Shown here: one piece after another, positions 50,801 to 58,397 of the stretch
Layout: each line of letters begins with the position of its first letter
Position numbering within the stretch: position 1 is the first letter of the stretch
NCBI RefSeq assembly: GCF_018968705.1
Contig: NZ_CP076668.1
Span: forward strand, 1,674,001-1,738,000
Reading direction: 5' to 3'
Length of the DNA: 64,000 nt
DNA from: Pseudomonas lijiangensis
Lineage (GTDB): Bacteria; Pseudomonadota; Gammaproteobacteria; Pseudomonadales; Pseudomonadaceae
The notes under the pieces: model-generated
The model's input: only the letters and a program-made list of their open reading frames with translations
Databases searched by the model: none
Told to the model about the DNA's origin: nothing
Program-made: the position numbers and the translations under genes

Positions 50801-52955
50801 ATATGTTTCACAGTTGATCCATGACCTGGATGTCGGTCGGCATTACCAGACATTGCTGGCTGAACGTTTTGATCCCGAAAAGCCTGAGTACGTCAGCCGC
50901 CGAGAGCGCTTCATGCGCCAGATTCCTCCGCGGTTGCTGGTCACTGCCATGGAGCTGAAATTGCAGGGGAGCATCAGCCAGACAGCTTTCGATTACCTCG
51001 AAAGTGTGCTCGACATGCCGGACAACACAGTCCGCGAGCCCGTTCATGGGCGATACATCGTGCTGCGGCCACTGGCCCTGGTGCCGCGTCGTGGCATGAC
51101 TGCCGACAAGGTAGAGGGTTTTTTCCTGATCGGTCCGAAGGATCAGAGGCAGGGGCCGGTGCTGCTGCATATCCATTTCAGCGAGCAATTCAGTTTCAGA
51201 GAGTTTCGCGACCATGACCATCTGCTGGCTGAGTTGCGTGTCAATGGGCCTTTGCAGGAACTGCTGCTGAGCCGGCTTGAACCACGGCTGCGTGACCGCT
51301 ATGGCAATGGTGGTCTGAACGAGGCGCACATTCCCTTCATGGCCCAAGGTAGCCAATGGATTTTCGAAACGACGCTGGACAGGCCCGAAAAGGTCAGTCT
51401 TGGCACTGCGATCGTCGAAGGTAATGCGTTGCGTCACCTGTTCGAGGCCATTGTGCAACTGTTTGGCAGCCTCAGTCGCAAGCAGTCCGTGACCAGTGCC
51501 GAGGCCAGCTGGGCGCAGTTCGTGCGCGGGATGGCTCTGCTTTCCGATGTGGCGCTGCTTTTCGTGCCGGGCAGGCTGGGGGCGCTGATCGCGATGTGGC
51601 AAAGCGGCAACCTGATGCGTGAGTCGATTGACGCCGCGAGCGAAATGCAATGGGCGCAGGCGCTGTCCGATTTCACCATGGCGCTGGGTATGATGGTCTC
51701 GACCCGGCGAGCCGAGGTCGAGTCGATGCACACCCGGTTCCAGCTTCGGCCGGAAACATTTTCCTGGCGCAATTCAGCCTTGTCTGCTGCGTTGAGGTTG
51801 CGCCTGAGCGAGTTCGAAGTACTGGATATCGAACTGTCGTCCCTGCAATACGATGGCTTGTACAACCTCTACAAGGACTCGAAGACTCAGAACTTCTACG
51901 CCGCAATTGAAGGCAAGGTTTACAGGGTTCATCAGGTCGAGGGTTCCTGGCGTATCACTACCGATACCGCTCAAGGCCCCAGGATCCGGCTTGACCGTGA
52001 ACTGAAATGGCAGCTGGATCTGGAGCTGGGGTTGCGCGGTGGCACCCCCATGCCAATCCCGAGCGAGCAGGCGATGCAACAGCGGATCGACATGCTCATC
52101 ACCGTGCGTGCCGAGGGCATGAAGAACATTCGCCTCTATTCCCGTGAAGAGGCCCACAAGATCAACATGGCCCGCTTCCAGGCACTGAGCTACCTGAAAA
52201 ACGCCTTGTTCAATGTCAATACACCGACAGTGCACGGCATGGCGAGGCCGGTACAGGACTTGCTGAAAGAGTTCTTCGGCGTGGAGGAGACTACACCGCA
52301 GATGGTCGACTACCTCAGGACACGACTCACCAAATTGTACGTCGGCTTGTCGGAGCCCTCATTGGCACCGCTGAGTTCCAGCCGTTTCGTCATTGGTGAG
52401 ACCAAGAGCGGGCACGAGTCAGTAGCCGCTTTTGTGCTTGTCGGCGATCCGCGCAAGCGTCTCTTTCTCAACGACATGTTTTTCTTTCCACCTGCCTATC
52501 CACTCAGGGACGTGCTACCCGATAACCGTGCTTTCAGCCCCAATGATCATTTCCGGGCTTCGACCATGATCCATGAGATATCCCATCAGGTCTGCGATAC
52601 CGTGGACTTCGCTTATCTGGATTCCGGCGCTCCGCCGGTGAATATGCTCGATGAGCGCTTGCCGGAATGGCATTCGTACAAGACGCAATTGCAGCTCTTG
52701 CGCGATAATGCGCTATCGCATCGAACGCCCAAGCCCATGTTGTTCCGCGTCGCCACTCGCCAGGGCTGGCGAGGCTTGCAGCCCGGCGATGGCCGAATGT
52801 TTGACAAGATGGTCCGGCTGACCGGCAAACAGACTCTGGAAGAGGCGCGTGAGGCCTTTATCGTCGATCCGGAGGTACGCAGCCGGGTGATCCTCGACAA
52901 TGCCGACTCGGTCGCCATGCTGGCAAGTCAGTTGGGGCGTGAGCGTTTTTCCTGA
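47847..52955 (+). CDS. giant 'dermonecrotic toxin domain'-type protein B
   Basis: A 1702-residue paralog starting MSVTPYFHSEALRQRF. The repeated module is clearest here, with its conserved G-x-x-x-[FL]-x-x-x-x-x-L part near residues 95 (VDTLAEGLRRF), 350 (YSPLKGVRLL), 725 (WSPFIGLKSM) and 1100-1120 (HIHFSEQFSFREF). A DALDIRALVDGRLPYIG block is near residue 450, the PGRLGALIAMWQ helix near 1240, and HEISH at 1576-1580 with D1587 and Y1590. It closely resembles protein C throughout. It begins 155 bases after A. No adjacent immunity or export gene is seen. Confidence 0.72.
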   Translation: MSVTPYFHSEALRQRFQSNLRVAQTERRITDEEFTYLKHLCDTEQATVEQQGSVGLYRPLLGDGSPEPLAMVSTLVIERWVANVRFLYVDTLAEGLRRFADREQLSDYAKEAFSITVDQTPAFELQRLEGEVFEQRMWQVIGHQAQSLRWLAANLQELPLLSQVLGRLLPSKLGNVWSDADLDLHAPLVQVVEQTGGRHAANRETCIGVQSYEQLVLSILVGKALPYGKIYRFMGSKGQLLESIGMSDLDLHMADLEDDYEDLIGHYWNHADAHGLTRRHRFAQALADAFSHRVWILQQNATSTNALTRIVASPLYKVSPVPVSRLSLTVDGRGPYKLASLYLIHLEQGAYALYSPLKGVRLLKSRKALTDLANSPAGRKELLCYLSLNDRDELPVPGAGASLTVDAYPLDKPLFYDCIDAIIGLQERSLVAALKRHCRDESELSAMLDDALDIRALVDGRLPYIGAGGRWLNEPTDFMTTWQSASAPQSSPGTVVTPAQSWGAQLIRAENTLRDISGQRMPVEVFARQALSPYLAALGYPGPHEGQNIRLTWGDQSICLTDRVLESISGSRRTPIPPDCKVQLPTEYQGADGLGAMTTELLEPVVSRIATALQASCPARFEAFYSLPLRIDRTQKQVSQTLRSIREHLLRLELSVARRKRDIPSSLLDLLQNAVDRPLSYMRSGSVDVYAISITLNGKQFLLGVDVAWALQPPDWPLKSLLFWSPFIGLKSMDSREQLQTWLQGRLSDAEWRSKWLTIFPGEDRQWVDKSLAASAIVTVQLERVDGDFLHRMQQDDQHAQGREFAAALRDAGQYRLAPEPFKNSVNLADNNGWLLTWLDFMSIRVHNMLFTSSMPGWLTMAPLYDLERYTELLKEYFRNNDPATDFLAGVPTLQHFARERVLEVLTRDFPGLSLDPDTITVTMTHYAVAPVAPGEIPISVPGATIVQSENLVDFSLNHFSQVQDGVLSISMPSGTPVPVGLSARYVSQLIHDLDVGRHYQTLLAERFDPEKPEYVSRRERFMRQIPPRLLVTAMELKLQGSISQTAFDYLESVLDMPDNTVREPVHGRYIVLRPLALVPRRGMTADKVEGFFLIGPKDQRQGPVLLHIHFSEQFSFREFRDHDHLLAELRVNGPLQELLLSRLEPRLRDRYGNGGLNEAHIPFMAQGSQWIFETTLDRPEKVSLGTAIVEGNALRHLFEAIVQLFGSLSRKQSVTSAEASWAQFVRGMALLSDVALLFVPGRLGALIAMWQSGNLMRESIDAASEMQWAQALSDFTMALGMMVSTRRAEVESMHTRFQLRPETFSWRNSALSAALRLRLSEFEVLDIELSSLQYDGLYNLYKDSKTQNFYAAIEGKVYRVHQVEGSWRITTDTAQGPRIRLDRELKWQLDLELGLRGGTPMPIPSEQAMQQRIDMLITVRAEGMKNIRLYSREEAHKINMARFQALSYLKNALFNVNTPTVHGMARPVQDLLKEFFGVEETTPQMVDYLRTRLTKLYVGLSEPSLAPLSSSRFVIGETKSGHESVAAFVLVGDPRKRLFLNDMFFFPPAYPLRDVLPDNRAFSPNDHFRASTMIHEISHQVCDTVDFAYLDSGAPPVNMLDERLPEWHSYKTQLQLLRDNALSHRTPKPMLFRVATRQGWRGLQPGDGRMFDKMVRLTGKQTLEEAREAFIVDPEVRSRVILDNADSVAMLASQLGRERFS

Positions 52956-52973
52956 GCGGTATCCGGACTCATG

Positions 52974-53098
52974 CACTGCATCTGGAGCGTTGCCATATGT
53001 AGTGCAGTGTCAAGGCATGTGCTGGTTAGGATCCCTTGTACGTTATTTGCCATGGGCGTTTCGATGCCTGTGGCACTTTGTGCAAAAGGAAGCTTGCC
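52974..53098 (+). promoter_or_regulatory. leader of giant-protein gene C
   Basis: CACTGCA (52974-52980) and TGCAGTG (53003-53009) form an inverted repeat with GTTGCCATATGTA inside. CTGGTTAGGATCCCTTGTACGTTAT follows at 53022. The ribosome-binding block TGTGCAAAAGGAAGCTTGCC can pair GCAA with TTGC around the AGGA. Confidence 0.5.
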
Positions 53099-56000
53099 AT
53101 GCCTGCTACACCCTATTTTCAGACCGAGGCGCTGCGTCAGCGTTTTCAACGTAATCTCAGACTCGCCAGGGCCCGGAAGCGGATCACGGACGAAGAGTTT
53201 GGCTATCTGCAGTATCTGGCCGACACCGAGCAACCGGGGCATCTGGAGGTTTATCGTCCTATCCTGGAAGACGGCTCGCCCGAACCTCTTGCCATGGTCA
53301 CTACGTGGGTGATTCAGCGCTGGAACTCAGGCACCTCCGTGGTTTATGTCGATACGCTGGCCGATGGCCTGATGCGTTTTTCCGACCGTCAGCAGCTCAC
53401 TGCTTACGCGACGCAGGCGTTTTCCGTGACAGCCGACAAGCACCCCGGTTTTCAGCTCCAGTTGGTAGAGGGGGCATTGTTCGAGCAGCGCATGTGGCAG
53501 GTCATCGACCATCAGGCGCAGACCTTGCGTTGGCTGGCGGATGACTTGCAGACGCTGCCGTCCCTCGATCATGTTCTGGGTCGGCTGCTGGCATCGAGGC
53601 ATGCTGACCTCTGGTCCACCGGCGATCTTGATCTTCATGCGCCACGGGTGCAGATCGTGCAGCAGATGGCCGCTGAGCATGGCACCTCTCGGGAAATCCT
53701 CGTTCGGACTCAGAGCCTTGAACAGCTGGCCCTGGACGCATTGACTGGCAAGGTTTTACCCGCAGGTCAGCGCTGCCGTTTCATTGGTCGCAGAGGTCAA
53801 CCGCTGGAGTCGGCAGGGGTGTCGGATTTCAACCTGCGTCTGGCGGATATCAAGGACGAATATGAACGGCAGGTCGCAGATTACTGGAGCAGTCCCGACA
53901 GGTACGGCCTGACGCGCCGCCATCGATTCGCGCAGGCGCTGGCCGATGCGTTCAGCCACAGGGTCTGGATGCTGCAACAGTCTGAGCCTTCTTCCACAAC
54001 CATCCTGGCACGGATTGCTGCGCTACCTCTTTACAAGCATTCGGCCCTACCCATAAGCCGGCTGTCGCTGACCGTCGCAGGGCAGGGGCCGTACAAGCTG
54101 GTCAGCCTCTACCTGATTCCACTGGAACAGGGTGCGTATGCGCTCTATTCCCCTCTCAAGGGTGTGCGCCAGCTCAAGAGCCGCCAGGCGTTGGTCGATC
54201 TGTTCAACAGCCCGGTAGGCCGTAGCGAATTGCGCCATTACCTGTCGCTGAATGATCAGGCCGAACTGTCGACCCTGGAAACCGCAGTGGGTCTGCAAGT
54301 GAATGATTACCGGGTGGACAAACCCCTGTTCTACGACTGCATCGAAGGCATCATCGGTCTGCAGGAACGCAGTCTGGCCGAAGCGCTCAAGCGCCATTGC
54401 CGGGATGAGGGCGAGCTGCGTGCAATGCTCGACGATGCTCTGGATGTACGGGCGCTGCTCGATGAGCGTCTGCCGTACATCGGCATCGGTGGCCGCTGGC
54501 TGAACGAGCCGACGCACTTTCTGGTGTCCTGGCCGCCCATGTCAGGTGCCAGGTCGGCACCTTCCAGCCCGACTGTCGTCCCGGCTCTGTCGTGGGGAGA
54601 GCAACTGAGCCGGATCGAAGATACGCTGCGTGAGATCGGTGACCTGCGGCCGTCCATGGAGATGTTTGTCCGGCAGGCCTTGAGTCCTTACCTGGCAGCG
54701 CTCGACTATCCCGTACCTCACGAGGGACAGAACATCCGCCTGATCTGGAGCGAGCAGGGCGTTTGTGAGGGAAGCGATGTGCGAGTGCATTGTGAAAGCC
54801 CTCAGACTCATGGCCTGGCGGACCTTGTGATCGAACGCTTCAGTGGTGCGCGCAGCAGGCCTATACCGCCGAACAGCAGGATTCAGCTACCGGCAGAGCA
54901 TAGGGGAGACGATGGATCGGCAGCGCTTCCTGTCCCCTTGCTCGAAACGATCGTGGATCGGGTGGCCAATGCCCAGCAGGCGTCATGTCTTGCCGGTTTC
55001 AAAGCCTTCTACGACCGGCCATTGCGAATTGCCAATACACAGAGGCAGGTCAGCCAGACGTTACGTAACTCTCGCGAGCAGATGTTACGCCTGGAACTGG
55101 CGTTGGCACGACGCCATAAGGTTATTGCTGCGTCGCTGCTTGACCTGCTGCAGGCTGTTCTGGACCGCCCTTTGAGCGAGACTCGTCGTGGATCGGCTGA
55201 TGTCCAGAGGATTACCCTCAGGCTGAGCGGTCGGCGATTTCCCTTGGGGCTCAACGTCGTCGGGGCCTTGCAGATGCCCGGTCAGGCTCGGCAGCGGCTG
55301 TTGTTCTGGTCGCCTTTCATGGGGCTTCTGGAGATGGATTCCAGGGCGGAGCTGGAGGCGTGGCTACAGATGCGTCTGGCTGATCCCGAGTGGCGTTCCA
55401 AATGGCTGGCGGTATTCCCCGATCAGGATCGCCAATGGGTGGATGAAACCCTCGCAGCCAGGGCGATCATGACGCTGAGCCTGGAGCGGGTCGATGGAGA
55501 TTTTCTGCATCTGATGCAACAGGATGCCCAGCAAGGGCAGAGCAGCGAATTTGCCACTGCGTTGCACGATGCCCGGCAACACCGGTTGGCCGCCATGTCG
55601 TTCAAGGGGGGCGTGGATCTGTCAGGCAACAACGACTGGCTCCTGACCTGGCTCGATTGTCTGTCCATCCGTGTCCAGGGGCTGCTGTTCATGAACTCGA
55701 TGCCGAACTGGCTCAGGAATGCCTCGCTGGAGGATCTGGAGCGCTACCTTGAATTGGCAAAGAACTATTTTCGTACTCTCGACCCGGCCACGGACTTTCT
55801 GGCCGGTGTGCCGCCCATGCAGCTTTTTGCCCGGCCACGGTTGCTGGAGGCACTGCAACGCGATTTTCCCGGATATGCCCTGGACCCGGACAAGATAACG
55901 GTGACCATGACCATCTATGACCCCTGGAGCGTCATGGTCGGTACCGGTAATCTGCCGCCGTCCTTTCCAGCGGGGACCCGGGTCTACAGTGAGAGTCTGG

Positions 56001-58252
56001 TGGACTATTCCCTGAATCACTTTTCCGGGATCCAGGAGGGTGTAAGCAGCGTCGGTCTACCGGCCGGAATGCCGCTCCCGGCAGGGCTGGACGCCCATTA
56101 CGTAGCCCGACTGGTTCACGAGCTGGATGTCGGTCGGCACTACCGGACATTGCTGTCCGAACGCTTTGATCCCTCAACGCCTGAGTACGCCAGTCGCCGC
56201 GAAAGCTTCATGCAGCAGATTCCCTCGCTGCTGATGGTGGCGGCAATCGAACTGAAAATGCAGGGAATCATCAGCCAGAAAGCCTTCGATTACCTAGAGA
56301 GCGTGCTCGACATGCCGGATGGCATGGCGCGCGAGCCGCTTGATGGCCAGCAGATCGTGATGCGTCCTCTGACCCTCGTGCCGCGCCAGGGCATGGCCGC
56401 CGATGCAGTCGATGGCTTTTACCTGTTCGGCCCGAAGGACCCGGAGCAGGGGCCGTTGCTGCTGCATGTTCAATTCAGCGAGCAGTTCACCTTGAAGGAG
56501 TTTCGCGATCGTGACCATCTGCTGGCCGAGTTGCGCACCAAGGGGGCCTTGCAGGACCTGCTGTTGAGCCGTCTCAAGCCCCGGCTGCGCAATCGCTACG
56601 ACAATGGCGGCCTGAATCAGGCGCATATTGCCCTGCCTCTCCAGGGACCTGACTCGATCTTCGATACGACGCTGGAGAGGCCCGAAAAGGTCAGTCTCGG
56701 CACGATGGTCGTCGAGGGGAACGCGATGCGTCATCAGTTCGAAGCCGTTGTGAAAGTGATGCATGGCCTCAGTCGTACCCAGGCTGTGACCAGCGTCGAA
56801 GCCGATTGGGCGCATTTCGTACACCTGACCGAACTGTTTTCCAATGCCGTCATGTTCTTCGTGCCTGCGAGGCTGGGAGCGTTGATTGCGATATGGCAGG
56901 GCGAGGAACTGCTGACCCGTTCGGTCAGCGCTGTGATGGAGCAGAAATGGTGGGTGGCACTGAGCGATTTCACCATGATGCTGGGGACGCTCGTATCGAA
57001 CCGACGTGTAGAAGTCCAGCCGATGCGCATGTGGTTTCTGGCCCGTAAATCCAGGTTTCTCTGGCGTAGTTCGGCCTCTCCTGCCGTGCTGCAGCGGCAT
57101 CTGGGCACGTTCGAAGAGCTTGATGTCGATCTGGCGACCCTCCGGCACGATGCCTTGCGCAACGTTTATGAGGACACCAGAACCCAGCGTCTCTACGCCG
57201 CGCTGGAGGGCAAGGTTTATCAGGTGGAGCATGTCGATGGCGTCTGGCGTATCAAGGGCAAGGCCGGTCCAGGACCTGATCTGCGGCTTGACGCCCAACA
57301 GAAATGGCAACTGGATCTGGACCCTGGCCTGGGCGGTAGCTTGCGCTCTTCAAATCCGATAGACCGGGAAATCGACGGGGTGATCGAAGAGTTCGTGAGC
57401 GTGCGTGCCGACGGCATGAAGAACATCCGGCTGTATTCCCGTGAAGAGGCACGCAAGATCACGATGGCGCGTGTTCATGCGTTGGGCTACCTGAAAAATG
57501 CCTTGTTCAACCTCAATGCCCCGACAGTCGAAGGCCTGTCCGAACCGGTGCAGCTCGCGCTGAAATCGTTCTTCGGTGTAGACAAGGCCACGCCGTCGAT
57601 GATCGACAACGTCAGGCAACGGTTCACCGAGTTATACGATGGCTTGCTGCAGCCTTCACTGGCACCGCTGAGTTCCGGACGTTTCGTCCTGGGCAGGACC
57701 CGGAGCGGGCATGAATCCGTGAGCGCTTTTGTGGTGGTTGGCGATCCGCGCAAGCGCATCATTCTCACCGAAGATTTCTTTTCGCCGCCGAGCTATTCCC
57801 TCAAGGCGGTTTTGCCCGGTAACCGGGCGTTCAATGCCGACGATCATTACCGGGCATCGATTCTGATTCATGAGATGTCCCACCAGGCTTGCGATGCCGT
57901 GGATTTCGCTTATCTCAAGGCCGCTGCACCACCCACCGAGATGATCGATGTCGGCCAGCCGGCATGGAGTTTCTACCACAGGCAATTGCAGGTCGTGCGT
58001 GACCGCTCGTTATCACACCTGACGCCCAAGGGGCGGTTGTTTCGTATCCCGAGCGGTAACGTCATGCGCGACTTGCGGCCTCAAGATGGCCGGCTGTTCA
58101 GGAAGATGAACAGTCTGACCGGCCAGGCGACCGCGAAAGAAGCGCGAGAGATATTTCTCAGCGACCCGGAGGTGCGCAGCCGGGTGATTCTCAGTAACGC
58201 CGACTCGATCACCATGCTGGTGAGTCTGCTGGGACGTGAGCGGTTTTCCTGA
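53099..58252 (+). CDS. giant 'dermonecrotic toxin domain'-type protein C
   Basis: A 1717-residue paralog starting MPATPYFQTEALRQRF, very similar to B in order and spacing of all blocks: VDTLADGLMRF, DALDVRALLDERLPYIG, LLFWSPFMGLLEM, FSEQFTLKEFRD, PARLGALIAIWQ, GKVYQV / WRIKG, and HEMSH at 1591-1595 with D1602 and Y1605. The C-terminus ends NADSITMLVSLLGRERFS, shared with A and B. It begins 143 bases after B. The close B-C similarity suggests these are the most recent duplicates in the array. Confidence 0.72.
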   Translation: MPATPYFQTEALRQRFQRNLRLARARKRITDEEFGYLQYLADTEQPGHLEVYRPILEDGSPEPLAMVTTWVIQRWNSGTSVVYVDTLADGLMRFSDRQQLTAYATQAFSVTADKHPGFQLQLVEGALFEQRMWQVIDHQAQTLRWLADDLQTLPSLDHVLGRLLASRHADLWSTGDLDLHAPRVQIVQQMAAEHGTSREILVRTQSLEQLALDALTGKVLPAGQRCRFIGRRGQPLESAGVSDFNLRLADIKDEYERQVADYWSSPDRYGLTRRHRFAQALADAFSHRVWMLQQSEPSSTTILARIAALPLYKHSALPISRLSLTVAGQGPYKLVSLYLIPLEQGAYALYSPLKGVRQLKSRQALVDLFNSPVGRSELRHYLSLNDQAELSTLETAVGLQVNDYRVDKPLFYDCIEGIIGLQERSLAEALKRHCRDEGELRAMLDDALDVRALLDERLPYIGIGGRWLNEPTHFLVSWPPMSGARSAPSSPTVVPALSWGEQLSRIEDTLREIGDLRPSMEMFVRQALSPYLAALDYPVPHEGQNIRLIWSEQGVCEGSDVRVHCESPQTHGLADLVIERFSGARSRPIPPNSRIQLPAEHRGDDGSAALPVPLLETIVDRVANAQQASCLAGFKAFYDRPLRIANTQRQVSQTLRNSREQMLRLELALARRHKVIAASLLDLLQAVLDRPLSETRRGSADVQRITLRLSGRRFPLGLNVVGALQMPGQARQRLLFWSPFMGLLEMDSRAELEAWLQMRLADPEWRSKWLAVFPDQDRQWVDETLAARAIMTLSLERVDGDFLHLMQQDAQQGQSSEFATALHDARQHRLAAMSFKGGVDLSGNNDWLLTWLDCLSIRVQGLLFMNSMPNWLRNASLEDLERYLELAKNYFRTLDPATDFLAGVPPMQLFARPRLLEALQRDFPGYALDPDKITVTMTIYDPWSVMVGTGNLPPSFPAGTRVYSESLVDYSLNHFSGIQEGVSSVGLPAGMPLPAGLDAHYVARLVHELDVGRHYRTLLSERFDPSTPEYASRRESFMQQIPSLLMVAAIELKMQGIISQKAFDYLESVLDMPDGMAREPLDGQQIVMRPLTLVPRQGMAADAVDGFYLFGPKDPEQGPLLLHVQFSEQFTLKEFRDRDHLLAELRTKGALQDLLLSRLKPRLRNRYDNGGLNQAHIALPLQGPDSIFDTTLERPEKVSLGTMVVEGNAMRHQFEAVVKVMHGLSRTQAVTSVEADWAHFVHLTELFSNAVMFFVPARLGALIAIWQGEELLTRSVSAVMEQKWWVALSDFTMMLGTLVSNRRVEVQPMRMWFLARKSRFLWRSSASPAVLQRHLGTFEELDVDLATLRHDALRNVYEDTRTQRLYAALEGKVYQVEHVDGVWRIKGKAGPGPDLRLDAQQKWQLDLDPGLGGSLRSSNPIDREIDGVIEEFVSVRADGMKNIRLYSREEARKITMARVHALGYLKNALFNLNAPTVEGLSEPVQLALKSFFGVDKATPSMIDNVRQRFTELYDGLLQPSLAPLSSGRFVLGRTRSGHESVSAFVVVGDPRKRIILTEDFFSPPSYSLKAVLPGNRAFNADDHYRASILIHEMSHQACDAVDFAYLKAAAPPTEMIDVGQPAWSFYHRQLQVVRDRSLSHLTPKGRLFRIPSGNVMRDLRPQDGRLFRKMNSLTGQATAKEAREIFLSDPEVRSRVILSNADSITMLVSLLGRERFS

Positions 58253-58285
58253 GGCCGGTCTGAGGTAATCCAAAGGCTTCGGGCT

Positions 58286-58397
58286 GATTGCTATATATAT
58301 ACGTCAGGGCCTGAGGGCAGTCTGGTTACGTTCCTTTTTCACTTTACCTGCCGGGCTGTGTGCCAGTCCGGCAGGCCTTGAAGGAAGGATCCTTTTG
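58286..58397 (+). promoter_or_regulatory. leader of giant-protein gene D
   Basis: GATTGC (58286-58291) and GCAGTC (58317-58322) pair imperfectly around ATATATATACG. CTGGTTACGTTCCTTTTTCACTTTACC at 58322 is nearly the same as in leader A. The later TGTGCAAAAGGAA block of A-C is replaced by CTTGAAGGAAGGATCC. Confidence 0.5.

Noticed and set aside
53071-53086. TGGCAC...TGTGCA in the giant-gene leaders as a sigma54 promoter
   Set aside because: GG and GC are separated by 8 bases, not the required 10, and the sequence abuts the ribosome-binding site, leaving no room for a transcription start.
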